Positions 31,043 through 38,898 of a DNA stretch of 64,000 nucleotides are shown piece after piece (position 1 is the stretch's first letter; the number at the start of each line of letters is the position of its first letter). Under the pieces are notes generated by a model that saw only the letters and a list, made by a program, of their open reading frames with translations, searched no databases and had not been told where the DNA came from. The position numbers were made by a program, and so were the translations under genes. Origin of the DNA: Lactococcus lactis (lineage in GTDB: Bacteria; Bacillota; Bacilli; Lactobacillales; Streptococcaceae); assembly GCF_029023865.1 (NCBI RefSeq), contig NZ_CP118969.1:1488001-1552000 (forward strand), written 5' to 3'.

Positions 31043-31693
31043 TTATTCTATGAGTGGAATCCAGTCAGGAAATTTACTTTCAATATGTTCAATTGCCTGT
31101 TCCGTCCATTCATGAATCCCTAAAAATTCCATTGCATCTTTGCTGTGAGGGATAACATTTATCTCTGAGAAACCAATCGGATTATTAGCACTGTTTTGAA
31201 TGAAATAAACTTGTTTCGCGGCCATTTCCAATGCATCACCATGAATGATTACACCATTCATTCCTCGAATTGCAAAAGCGTGGATTAAGAACGATACAGC
31301 TTCATCTGATAATTCTAATGCCTGGTACCAATAGTTACTCGGCAAATAGTTAAAAAAGTCTGCATTCATTCGGTCATCTTGCCATTTTTGAATAATTAGA
31401 GTTCCTGTTCCTGCTCCAGTTAAATCAGCCCCTCCAGAACCACCTACAAGCAATGCTGTGAGTTTACCAATTGCATCTGGTGTATAATGCTGCCCTTTTG
31501 ACGAAACAGCCGAGTGAGTCATAAAATAATCTCTGAAAAAATCAACACTCATGTCATGGTGGATATTTAAGATTTTAGAGTAAAATTCTTCACGTCCTTT
31601 TTTATCAAAAACAAGTTCTTGAATTCGATTTGTGAAATTCATATGTTCATCAACATTGAGCATGTCATAGAATTGTTGCTCAGTAATTGTCAT
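31043..31693 (-). CDS. N6-adenine methyltransferase-like protein with altered catalytic motif
   Basis: 216 residues. GQHYTPDAIGKL (68-79) and DLTGAGTGTL (90-99) match the start and SAM-binding motif I of Hsd-M-type adenine methylases; the acidic residue after strand 2 is E127 and HGDAL is at 151-155. Where NPP(Y/F) is expected the sequence reads NNPIGF (170-175), so catalysis is doubtful. The target-recognition part is also missing. Could be a decayed or repurposed methylase. Overlaps the next gene by 14 bp. Confidence 0.6.
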   Translation of the reverse strand: MTITEQQFYDMLNVDEHMNFTNRIQELVFDKKGREEFYSKILNIHHDMSVDFFRDYFMTHSAVSSKGQHYTPDAIGKLTALLVGGSGGADLTGAGTGTLIIQKWQDDRMNADFFNYLPSNYWYQALELSDEAVSFLIHAFAIRGMNGVIIHGDALEMAAKQVYFIQNSANNPIGFSEINVIPHSKDAMEFLGIHEWTEQAIEHIESKFPDWIPLIE

Positions 31694-32069
31694 CTATCCC
31701 CTCCACCACTTTCACTAAATCAACTCCGAGGGCTTTGCCTGCAAGGTGGGCGATAGCGACATTAACTTGATTTTCATCTGGTAGTAATGCCGATAACTGT
31801 TCACCGATTTCGCAGTCTATTTCCTCTGCTCGCCACAGTAAATGCCAAACACTAGAATTATGTCGTTCTCTGATGAATGTAATAAAAATATCATCTAGTT
31901 TATCTGCAATGCTTTTCGGAATCGTGAGTTGTGGTTTATTATTAAAATATCTAACAACATCTTCCTCAGCATAAAGTTGTTGATACTCTGTAGTTCCAAG
32001 CTCCGATTTGTACGCTAATCCGTATGCAATAGGACTTACGACTTTTTTAAATTCCTCTAATTCACTCAT
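31680..32069 (-). CDS. Hypothetical phage protein (DUF1642-like context)
   Basis: 129 residues from ATG 32067-32069 (AAGGGAG upstream). MSELEEFKKVVSPIAYGLAYKSEL... with a central TIPKSIADKLDDIF and acidic helices, a layout like DUF1642-type early proteins. No catalytic motif. Overlaps both neighbours. Confidence 0.6.
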   Translation of the reverse strand: MSELEEFKKVVSPIAYGLAYKSELGTTEYQQLYAEEDVVRYFNNKPQLTIPKSIADKLDDIFITFIRERHNSSVWHLLWRAEEIDCEIGEQLSALLPDENQVNVAIAHLAGKALGVDLVKVVEGIDDNY

Positions 32070-32352
32070 CGCCACTCCCTTCAAGTTCAGTTGTGTTATG
32101 CCATATTGTGGGTTGAACATATTTTGTCAATCCATCCACACCTATTGGACCAGCTGGACACCCTGTAGTCCCAGTACTCTCTAGTGCCTTTCGAGCAACA
32201 TCATTTATCATAGGAGATAATGATGATAAGTTAACAATTTCTACCAATGAACTATGATATAAAGCGTAGTCCTCTCGCATCTTTTTGATATCATCACGCA
32301 ATCTATTATTTTCGTCTCGCAAGATACGTACTTCATGCTTTAATCTACTCAT
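32062..32352 (-). CDS. Coiled-coil phage protein
   Basis: 96 residues starting at the ATG with GAGGG at good spacing (two earlier in-frame starts are closer to it). N-terminal coiled coil (RLKHEVRILRDENNRLRDDI) then a Gly/Pro/Thr-rich tail. Overlaps the genes on both sides. Function unknown. Confidence 0.55.
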   Translation of the reverse strand: MSRLKHEVRILRDENNRLRDDIKKMREDYALYHSSLVEIVNLSSLSPMINDVARKALESTGTTGCPAGPIGVDGLTKYVQPTIWHNTTELEGSGDE

Positions 32353-32527
32353 TTTCATCACCCTCTAGTTCTTTCAAAAGCTTCATAGCTTCTTTATTTG
32401 AAATAGGTTTTTCAACTTCCTCATACTTAACATAAGAAACTTTTCCACAGTCGGCACAAGTATACTTTTGTAAATGAATTTTACCATCCATATATTTGTG
32501 AGTGTGCATACAAAATATTTTACTCAT
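32345..32527 (-). CDS. Small zinc-ribbon-like phage protein
   Basis: 60 residues from ATG 32525-32527 (GGAGGG upstream). CMHTHK and CADCGK provide four possible zinc ligands; the acidic C-terminus ends ELEGDENE. Overlaps upstream stop by 8 bp. Confidence 0.55.
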   Translation of the reverse strand: MSKIFCMHTHKYMDGKIHLQKYTCADCGKVSYVKYEEVEKPISNKEAMKLLKELEGDENE

Positions 32528-32756
32528 CAGTCCCTCCAATCTCTCTGAGTGCTTGTCTAGCTACGTCAGGATTTCTATCTCTCCTAAACTGCATACCACG
32601 CCTTGAACGGTCTATTTCTGTCAGTGCCTTTTTCGCAGTGTTAAGCTGTTCTTGGAGTTTTTCAATATTATCACGTAAAGACTGTACATATTTTGCCTCT
32701 TCAAGTTCTTCGAGTTCAATTTCTCGTTTACTTAACATTTTAGGTAAATCGCTCAT
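32520..32756 (-). CDS. Coiled-coil phage protein
   Basis: 78 residues, charged heptads (EIELEELEEAKYVQSLRDN) then a basic RSRRGMQFRRDRNPDVARQAL end that resembles the end of the 32062 gene (DVARKAL). Possibly paralogous with it. Unknown role. Confidence 0.6.
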   Translation of the reverse strand: MSDLPKMLSKREIELEELEEAKYVQSLRDNIEKLQEQLNTAKKALTEIDRSRRGMQFRRDRNPDVARQALREIGGTDE

Positions 32757-33091
32757 TCATCTTCCTCCGCTTCAAGCGCCGCATTCTCAGCTAGTACAAC
32801 ATCGATTTTCTTTCCAGTTACTTTTTCGATGTAATCAACTGCAAGTTTATGAGTTTTAGCTAGGTCCGCAAGCTTTCTGTCTACAAGGTTTCCAACAACA
32901 ATATCTTGAGTGATGGTTGCTGCAACGCTCGCTTCAATCAACGTTTGAATGCAGCTCTCTAATTCTTCTTGGAGTTTTTCAACCGAAAGTTTGTCAGTGT
33001 CTGAAATGCACTCACCACACAAGCTATCTTCAGTTGCATATCTTCCTATTGTTTCTTTGCCACATTTTTGGCAACTCATAAAATAACTCAT
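32753..33091 (-). CDS. Phage protein with N-terminal zinc ribbon and coiled coil
   Basis: 112 residues: C8-x2-C11 and C25-x2-C28 form a zinc ribbon, then a helical region (LSVEKLQEELESCIQTL) and an acidic end. Overlaps both neighbours by 4 bp. Unknown function. Confidence 0.6.
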   Translation of the reverse strand: MSYFMSCQKCGKETIGRYATEDSLCGECISDTDKLSVEKLQEELESCIQTLIEASVAATITQDIVVGNLVDRKLADLAKTHKLAVDYIEKVTGKKIDVVLAENAALEAEEDE

Positions 33092-33666
33092 TCTCCATCC
33101 TCCACAGGCACAGCAAACTGCCAGTAACGCTCATCAATTGACTTGATTTCTTGTTCTGTTAATTTTAATGCATAATCTTTTCCTTTTGTAAATTCTGAGA
33201 TTATTCCACTTTCCGCTTTTGATACGAAGGTTGAATCGCTGGTTGAATCGCTTAATCCAAAAACTTTTGGTAATGCAATATAGAACAGCTGCGGTTTTTC
33301 GATCTGCGGTTTTTCGACTGTGTAGCCTGTAATAGCTAAATGCGAAAGGATAAATAGTTTATTGTTTAGACCACCAAAACCGAACCGTCTATCTTTAAAT
33401 TGGAAATGATTCAGCCACCAAAAGCCTTTTTCTGTCAAAATATCATCGAAGTCACTCAATGTGGCAAAATTATTCTGAGTTTTCAAGTATTTAATAGCTT
33501 TATCAACATCTTCAGGCACGACTGGTAGGTCTTGCTGTTGGTCTGTTTCATACTTTTCAAAAAATGCAATTCTGTTTTTTTCAAATGTTTCAGCATCTAC
33601 TTGTCCAAGTAATACTTTTCCTGATAATTCAATCAAGTAGTTAAATTCTTCTTCAAACTTAGTCAT
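33088..33666 (-). CDS. DUF1642 family phage protein
   Basis: 192 residues from ATG 33664-33666 (GTGAGG upstream; a longer frame lacks a ribosome site). The C-terminal LTEQEIKSIDERYWQFAVPVEDG is the DUF1642 signature found only in lactic-acid-bacteria phages. A central FWWLNHFQFKDRRFGFGG segment is aromatic-rich. Function unknown. Confidence 0.75.
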   Translation of the reverse strand: MTKFEEEFNYLIELSGKVLLGQVDAETFEKNRIAFFEKYETDQQQDLPVVPEDVDKAIKYLKTQNNFATLSDFDDILTEKGFWWLNHFQFKDRRFGFGGLNNKLFILSHLAITGYTVEKPQIEKPQLFYIALPKVFGLSDSTSDSTFVSKAESGIISEFTKGKDYALKLTEQEIKSIDERYWQFAVPVEDGE

Positions 33667-33811
33667 TTTTCGTGTCCTCACTTTTTTCATCTTCACAAGT
33701 GAAGCAAATATAATGCCCTTCATCTAAAACCTTATCAACGACTGAACTATCAGTTGTAAATATGAAATTCTCTTTGCATTTTGCGCATGTTACATTTATT
33801 TTTTTAATCAT
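33659..33811 (-). CDS. Small zinc-finger-like phage protein (50 residues)
   Basis: MIKKINVTCAKCKENFIF... with CAKC (9-12) and CFTC (36-39). Its start and stop both lie in copies of one 20-nt junction sequence (see findings), so it looks like an inserted cassette. Overlaps both neighbours by 8 bp; ribosome site GAGGACACG. Confidence 0.65.
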   Translation of the reverse strand: MIKKINVTCAKCKENFIFTTDSSVVDKVLDEGHYICFTCEDEKSEDTKND

Positions 33812-34010
33812 TTTTCGTGTCCTCCAAGATTGCGATTAGTTCTCTACCATTTTTTATTTTGATAATTTTTATTTTTCTGTAAAGGAAACCGCAACTGAAA
33901 GCTTCAATATCATTACCACATTCAAATTGGACTATGATTCGATTTTTTTCAGTTTTTAAAATAACTGTCATCCCTTCTTCAATCACTTTTAATAAACTTT
34001 CAACTGTCAT
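33804..34010 (-). CDS. Hypothetical phage protein (68 residues)
   Basis: MTVESLLKVIEEGMTVILKTEKNRI..., a small alpha/beta protein ending ILEDTKND, the same EDTKND end as the 33659 gene. ATG overlaps the YopX-like stop by 4 bp. Unknown. Confidence 0.6.
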   Translation of the reverse strand: MTVESLLKVIEEGMTVILKTEKNRIIVQFECGNDIEAFSCGFLYRKIKIIKIKNGRELIAILEDTKND

Positions 34011-34396
34011 TTCTTATCTCCTTCCAATAATTCAGGGTTCTCATAGATATTTCCGATGACTTCGCTATAGCTTAGGATATTTTTTAATCGTATATCAAAT
34101 CCTTTTGCCTTAAATTCTCCATCTTTGAAAATTATTTTAAAGTCTCTATTTATGGAAAGTGACCCAGAACCAGTCATTGGATTTCTAAAAGAATTCCTAT
34201 AATTTATTACATCACCTTCATAAATTTCAACGCCATTTTTATCTTTTAATCCTGTTGACTGCATAAATTCAACGTCTTCATCAGCGCCAGTACAGAAATG
34301 GTCAAAACGATAATTAATGCTATCGTCGAAATATTCAACCTCTCCATAACTCATACGCTCATCTTGTTTATCCCAAGCTCTTAATTTTGGTTTCAT
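34007..34396 (-). CDS. YopX family phage protein
   Basis: 129 residues. MKPKLRAWDKQDERMSYGEV, then FMQSTGLKDKNGVEIYEGDVIN and EVIGNIYENPELL are the three conserved blocks of the YopX family of phage proteins. A barrel-like fold of unknown role in early regions. Confidence 0.88.
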   Translation of the reverse strand: MKPKLRAWDKQDERMSYGEVEYFDDSINYRFDHFCTGADEDVEFMQSTGLKDKNGVEIYEGDVINYRNSFRNPMTGSGSLSINRDFKIIFKDGEFKAKGFDIRLKNILSYSEVIGNIYENPELLEGDKK

Positions 34397-34406
34397 CTAG
34401 CTGCTC

Positions 34407-34721
34407 CTATAATCCTAATTCTTCTTTGCGTGCTGCTTCGATTGCCATTTGCGCTCTGATATTTCTTCGCAATCTACGTTCTTCTTTTGTTTCGTGCTTT
34501 CTACGGTCGCGATCGGTTATTTCATCAGAAATCTTAGATTTTGAACCACCATAGGGCTTCCAACCGGGATATTTCTCCATCATCGCTTTTTCATTTACGA
34601 CTGCGATTTTGACTGCGTTCTTTTTTGGAGAATTGTCTCTTCCATTTTTAACCCATCCAGCGACTGAATGAGGTGAAACAAGAAGCATTTTCGAAAGCTC
34701 TTTTTTTGTACCAGTTCCCAT
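34407..34721 (-). CDS. Putative DNA-binding phage protein
   Basis: 104 residues. N-terminal helix-turn-helix-like KKELSKMLLVSPHSVAGWVKNG and a very basic middle (RDRRKHETKEERRLRRNIRA) that would suit nucleic-acid binding. Common in this part of P335 phages, role unproven. Confidence 0.6.
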   Translation of the reverse strand: MGTGTKKELSKMLLVSPHSVAGWVKNGRDNSPKKNAVKIAVVNEKAMMEKYPGWKPYGGSKSKISDEITDRDRRKHETKEERRLRRNIRAQMAIEAARKEELGL

Positions 34722-34723
34722 TT

Positions 34724-34909
34724 TTATCTCTTTGAAATATACATCATAAATTTTTTTCTAACCTTGCCATCTCCTGCCTCTTTCAATCCGCTTAGTTTAT
34801 TTTTCCATTGTTCGTGAAACCATTCGTCGTCTTTGTCAGCGACTTTATGATTCTTCAAGATATCCTTGTCTTTAAAATCTAGGACATTTTTTTCTTTTTG
34901 CGTTGTCAT
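34724..34909 (-). CDS. Hypothetical phage protein (61 residues)
   Basis: Charged, MTTQKEKNVLDFKDKDILKN..., with EWFHEQWKNKLSGLKEAG. ATG preceded by GAGGTGTTAGT. No family recognised. Confidence 0.55.
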   Translation of the reverse strand: MTTQKEKNVLDFKDKDILKNHKVADKDDEWFHEQWKNKLSGLKEAGDGKVRKKFMMYISKR

Positions 34910-34929
34910 ACTAACACCTCATATTTTAG

Positions 34930-35202
34930 TCAATCCAAATAATAGACTTTTATTTTAGTTACTTTTTTTCTTTTTATTCCATCAACCATCTGTTGGGCTA
35001 TTTTTTCAGGATTACTTCCAGAGTATGATTTCTGATAAATAGAAACGTATCCATCTTCTTCGCCTTCATCACTATAATCTTTAACTTCTATGTCATAAGT
35101 CACCAAGATTGAATCAGTAGGTTCAATTGTCTTAATTGTTACTTTAAATCTTCCGTCTTTTTTAGATTCCAGTTTTTTATCTGATAAGTTGATTACTTCC
35201 AT
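34930..35202 (-). CDS. Hypothetical phage protein (90 residues)
   Basis: MEVINLSDKKLESKKDGRFKV..., beta-rich with acidic loop SDEGEEDG, ending KVYYLD. Ribosome site AGGTAGG. Not recognised. Confidence 0.55.
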   Translation of the reverse strand: MEVINLSDKKLESKKDGRFKVTIKTIEPTDSILVTYDIEVKDYSDEGEEDGYVSIYQKSYSGSNPEKIAQQMVDGIKRKKVTKIKVYYLD

Positions 35203-35308
35203 AACCTACCTCATATTTTAGCTTCTAAGCGCTTTTGTCTAGTTCGTGATAAATTATCCATGAAACGTTTTAAGCGCTCAATGTAACCGCAATTTTCATG
35301 ATTAAATG

Positions 35309-35719
35309 CTATTCTGTCAGTTCTTTCACTACTAACTCAACTTTCCACATCTTTGTATCTCCAGAAAGTCCACCATGCTCAAAACTTGTTCTGCGAATAA
35401 TATTTTTATTATCATCACTCTATATTCCAGCATCTGTCAATCCATCTATAATCGCCTTTGAAGTTGGCGAATAGTTTGGTGGATCATAACTATAATTTTT
35501 AGGAGGATATAGCACAACAAACACATCGCAACGGTGCTTCTCATGGAATTGCTCAAATACTTCATCTGACTGGTCTAGCCATTCATGAGCAGTTCGACAT
35601 GCAATCCGTCTTAAACGCTGTTTAGTGTTATTGGCAGCAATTCTTGAACCATAAGTTGTGCCTTTGTTATCATTCTCATTTATCATTTCTTTTCTGAGAA
35701 AGTTAAATTCAAACTTCAT
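35309..35719 (-). pseudogene. rusA: RusA-type Holliday-junction resolvase interrupted by an amber codon
   Basis: The frame reads 99 residues ending YDPPNYSPTSKAIIDGLTDAGI, then TAG at 35420-35422, and then continues in the same frame for 36 codons (SDDNKNIIRRTSFEHGG...) to the true stop at 35309. The expected residue at the stop is Trp (GIWSDDN), so one G-to-A change explains it. The lost part includes the last catalytic Asp of the RusA active site (acidic residues in YDPPN, IIDGL and SDDN). Without readthrough the enzyme should be inactive. Confidence 0.8.
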
Positions 35720-35731
35720 ATATTGACCTTT

Positions 35732-35974
35732 TTAAACGATTTTTATTTTTTCGTACTCATCCTCAACACGCTTCCCATGTTCCATGTGCCAAGGAGAGAT
35801 GCGTTTTGATACTTCTACAACACTCAAACTAGTTATCGATGAAATAAACATCCATGGGCTTATCAGTAATCCATTTTCCTTAGCCCATTTAAGCCATCTG
35901 TCGTAATGGTCTGGAGTGATTCCCTCACAGACTCTACTAGCAAGTTCAAGATAATACTTTCTGAGGTCATCCAT
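35732..35974 (-). CDS. Hypothetical phage protein next to the replisome organiser
   Basis: 80 residues from ATG 35972-35974. MDDLRKYYLELASRVCEGITPDHYDRWLKWAK..., helical, Trp-rich. Overlaps the upstream stop by 8 bp. Small proteins here often act with replication initiators; unproven for this one. Confidence 0.6.
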   Translation of the reverse strand: MDDLRKYYLELASRVCEGITPDHYDRWLKWAKENGLLISPWMFISSITSLSVVEVSKRISPWHMEHGKRVEDEYEKIKIV

Positions 35975-36893
35975 TACGCAACCCCATTTCTCCAACTAAT
36001 TTGTACATTTCGTTTTGAGTCATTCCAGTTGTATCGACACCAGCTTTAATTAATCTACCCTCATCAGTCCATTCAGGAGCTTTTTTGACTGGCTTTTGCT
36101 GCTGAAATTTATTCTGATTGTTTTGAGACTTATTTTGAAAACTCACTTCCTCAGCTTTTGCTTGCTCAAGTGTTTTTATTCCTGACCGATTCCAAGATTT
36201 TAGAATGCCTTGTGCATATCCGTATTCTCGTTGTCTTTTTACTGCTCGTTTGACTGCTTCAATAATTAGCTCAAGGCCATAATCTTCTAAATCAGCTTTC
36301 AAGTCATCATAAAGAATTGGTTTTACTATTCCAAAGTTTGCTTGATAAAGTTCAATTAAGTATTGAAAATCAGAATTTGTTGAAGTAGCTGTGCTTGCTT
36401 CTACTTCTTTCTCTATCTTTAACTCTCTCTCTATCTCTAGCTCTAACTCTGGTGTACTTTTGTCGTACATTTGTACTAACTTTGGTGTATCATTTGAAAC
36501 TAGACCTTTTTCTTTATTGATTTTAGATCGATAAGCCTTTATCCTATCAGCCTCTGTTGTTGTTTTTCCGATAAAGTTTTGAATATCTAGCATATAAATT
36601 GCTCCATTATCCATAACTTCAACTAGGCCTAAATCAACAAACGCTTTAAGAGCTCTTTCAACTACACCGACTGGATGACGTACAATTGTAGAAAGCATTT
36701 GAGGGTTGAAAGGTATTCTTTCATTGAACATTAGCCTTCCTTCATACTTTAAACTTCTTAAATAAAGTTTCAGTAAGATGTTACTGTAAATAATCCCATC
36801 TCCGTTATCCATGTTTTCTAAGATAATCATTTCATCAGAATCAAAGAAGTTTTCTTTTAATCTCATGTAGTAATACTTCTTGTTATCTGCCAC
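35967..36893 (-). CDS. Phage replisome organiser / DnaD-like initiator
   Basis: 308 residues. Residues 1-125 are the phage replisome-organiser N-domain (winged helix: KKYYYMRLKENFFDSDEM, ILLKLYLRSLKYEGRLMF). A charged linker follows, then a DnaD-like C-domain (about 175-245, YQANFGIVKPILYDDLKAD, GILKSWNRSGIKTLEQAK). It probably binds the origin, which seems to lie within its own gene, and loads the host helicase. Ribosome site GGAAGGAG. Confidence 0.88.
   Translation of the reverse strand: MADNKKYYYMRLKENFFDSDEMIILENMDNGDGIIYSNILLKLYLRSLKYEGRLMFNERIPFNPQMLSTIVRHPVGVVERALKAFVDLGLVEVMDNGAIYMLDIQNFIGKTTTEADRIKAYRSKINKEKGLVSNDTPKLVQMYDKSTPELELEIERELKIEKEVEASTATSTNSDFQYLIELYQANFGIVKPILYDDLKADLEDYGLELIIEAVKRAVKRQREYGYAQGILKSWNRSGIKTLEQAKAEEVSFQNKSQNNQNKFQQQKPVKKAPEWTDEGRLIKAGVDTTGMTQNEMYKLVGEMGLRNG
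36405..36500. other. Candidate phage replication origin (iteron-like repeats inside the initiator gene)
   Basis: Within the linker coding region, CTCTATCT/CTCTAACTCT-type units recur several times (36409-36450), followed by repeats around GGTGTAC and TTTGTAC (36450-36495). Direct repeats inside the initiator gene are where lactococcal P335 phages carry their origin. Simple coding repeats (ELEIERELKIEKEVE) are an alternative cause. Confidence 0.4.
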
Positions 36894-36939
36894 ACCCTCT
36901 CCTTCCTATAGATTTATTTCAAGTTTTATTTTTCAAATT

Positions 36940-37075
36940 AAAAGCTGGCGATGAGTGGTTATGTGTAAACACTAAATACTCATTGACTTTACGGCTCGTT
37001 CCGCCACCCTCCAGCTTTGACTAAATACGAAACTACCCGCCCAAGGTAGTCTTGCTTAAAGTTGAATTATTTCTA
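36940..37075 (-). other. Structured leader upstream of the replisome organiser gene
   Basis: In the 226-nt gap, AAAGCTGG...CCAGCTTT (about 36939-37018) encloses an AATGAGT/ACTCATC stem, and just upstream ACTACC-loop-GGGTAGT forms another hairpin (37033-37052). No gene of normal form lies here. Could be a terminator/antiterminator or a site controlling replication-gene expression. Confidence 0.35.
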
Positions 37076-37119
37076 ATTCTACTGCTCAGGATTAGTGAGG
37101 ACTGCAGTTTGCTCATAGG

Positions 37120-38109
37120 TTAAATTTTCCCAAACTCTTTCGCTTTGAAATCTCCGAAACCGTTATCAACCATAACTTGCTTCCATTTATTTTTTTCTTC
37201 AAGACTTGAAAAACAAATTTCAATTACCGCTCTATACTTCTGAACGATTTCAGTTCCAGAAACTTCAGCAATTTCTTCATCAGGACTAGATTTTGTTTTT
37301 TCTGGTTCGCTCTGAATGATTTCAGTTGATACCGAAGCAGCGTTGTTAAACGACGCTTCAAGCTTTCTTGTTTCAAATTCTTGCTGCTGTTTTTCAAGTT
37401 CAGCTTGTCTTTGTTTTTCTGCTTCTTTGCGTTTTTCCTCAGCTTCCTTACGTTGCTTTTCAAAAAGAACATCCTCAGAAATTGCTGACATTACTTCACT
37501 GACAGATTTTCCACTATCAAGCATCCGAATATATGGTGTATCACTGACATTATTTCCAAAACAAAAGTTTGAAATCGTATCTTTATTTGCTTTATATTCA
37601 GCAATCTTTTGCTTTTCGCCATCAATGACATAAGTAATAGAATCAATAAGTTGCTTTTTAGGTTTAGTGTCATTGAAATTTGAAGATTTGGCCCAGTCAT
37701 CCACAAAGCTTTCAAAGATTCGTGAATCTACTTCTGTGTCTGCCGTCAGTTCAATTAACAATTCATGAACAATTTTTTTTCTTTCTTCTTTTTGTTCTGC
37801 TTCAACTTCTTTTATCCCAGAATCAATTTGAGAAATCGCATTCTCTAATACTTCTACAGCCTTTTTGAACCAAACTTCAAACTCTGTTAAAGGTTGGTTA
37901 TACTCCTTTTTGATACGAATCTTTTCATCATTCAAGGATTTTGAAAGTTTCCGTAGCTCTGCACGAGTTTTTTTATCATCTGCCATTGATTCAACAGTTA
38001 CAAGCCGGTTAGAGTTTGCTTGAGCAATTGAATTAATTTGCTCTTCAAACTTTTCACGGTCTAAGACTTCAATTTTTGCTGGTTCAAACGTTACATTAAA
38101 TTCATTCAT
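37120..38109 (-). CDS. DUF1351 family phage protein (recombination cassette)
   Basis: 329 residues. N-domain with VESMADDKKTRAELRKLSKSLNDEKIRIKKEYNQPL typical of DUF1351; long coiled coil with KQRQAELEKQQQEFETRK at about 225-250. Lies directly after the Bet-like gene (1-bp gap), where DUF1351 genes usually stand. Probably a partner of the annealing protein, though no activity is known. Confidence 0.82.
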   Translation of the reverse strand: MNEFNVTFEPAKIEVLDREKFEEQINSIAQANSNRLVTVESMADDKKTRAELRKLSKSLNDEKIRIKKEYNQPLTEFEVWFKKAVEVLENAISQIDSGIKEVEAEQKEERKKIVHELLIELTADTEVDSRIFESFVDDWAKSSNFNDTKPKKQLIDSITYVIDGEKQKIAEYKANKDTISNFCFGNNVSDTPYIRMLDSGKSVSEVMSAISEDVLFEKQRKEAEEKRKEAEKQRQAELEKQQQEFETRKLEASFNNAASVSTEIIQSEPEKTKSSPDEEIAEVSGTEIVQKYRAVIEICFSSLEEKNKWKQVMVDNGFGDFKAKEFGKI

Positions 38110-38110
38110 T

Positions 38111-38848
38111 TTAGAAATCCTCCGCTGTTATTTCATCAATAACTTCGCCAGTTTCTTCAACAACTTCTTTTTGAGATTGAGCTTTTTCTTTCAACTCTTC
38201 AATCTTCCTTGCTGCGTAGTCTTCCTTATCAAAAGATTCGATTTGTGCACGGTCAGGTTCTTTTACACCATTCACTTCACGAGGTTCTTTTTCTGGCTCA
38301 GGAAACTCTTCTTCGCCATAAGTTCCTGAAAACTCGGCAGGAAATGCCATTCTCAGCGCTTGGCTTTCAGCTACTTTTCCAAGCATTGTACATGGTTTAT
38401 TAGTCCACATCTTATTAGGGTGTCCATCTTTCATTTGAACGTATTCATCATAAGATACCGCAACATATACTGGGATTTCTGTGTTTTTTAAATGAACTCT
38501 AGCCCATGCACCAACTAATTCTTGTTCATGAGTTTTGAATGTTCCTTCATTATGTTCCAGAACTCCATCTTTATTTAGAACAATTACTCCTACTTCGATT
38601 CCCGCAAAATTAGGATTTTGAAATGCACGTTTTCGATAAAAGTCACGAGATACAACGATTTGAGCTGGTTGATTACCATATTTGATGAAATAAACTTCTT
38701 TCATAAATGGATTCATGTTGTTTTGTTTGCAAAGATTAATAAGTAAAACAAGTTCCGCATCACTTGCTTTGCCACCACCATCTAAATATTGCTTAATTGT
38801 GGTCATATTTAAATTATCAACACTAAAGATTCCTAATTCATTTGCCAT
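38111..38848 (-). CDS. bet: Phage recombination protein Bet (single-strand annealing protein)
   Basis: 245 residues. The core LVLLINLCKQNNMNPFMKEVYFIKYG ... IVVSRDFYRKRAFQNP ... CTMLGKVAESQALRMAFP is the RecT/Bet-family annealing domain, and the C-terminus is acidic. It anneals complementary strands in phage recombination, with host or phage exonuclease and SSB. Ribosome site GGAG. Confidence 0.92.
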   Translation of the reverse strand: MANELGIFSVDNLNMTTIKQYLDGGGKASDAELVLLINLCKQNNMNPFMKEVYFIKYGNQPAQIVVSRDFYRKRAFQNPNFAGIEVGVIVLNKDGVLEHNEGTFKTHEQELVGAWARVHLKNTEIPVYVAVSYDEYVQMKDGHPNKMWTNKPCTMLGKVAESQALRMAFPAEFSGTYGEEEFPEPEKEPREVNGVKEPDRAQIESFDKEDYAARKIEELKEKAQSQKEVVEETGEVIDEITAEDF

Positions 38849-38898
38849 TTTTAAATTCTCCGTTTCTTATTTTTGTTGAAACGTGATATAATCTAGAT

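Noticed and set aside
37077-37125. Alternative frame ENLTYEQTAVLTNPEQ beyond the DUF1351 stop
   Set aside because: It reads protein-like and may mean a frameshift at the gene end, but KEFGKI followed by a stop is also plausible and I cannot decide by eye.
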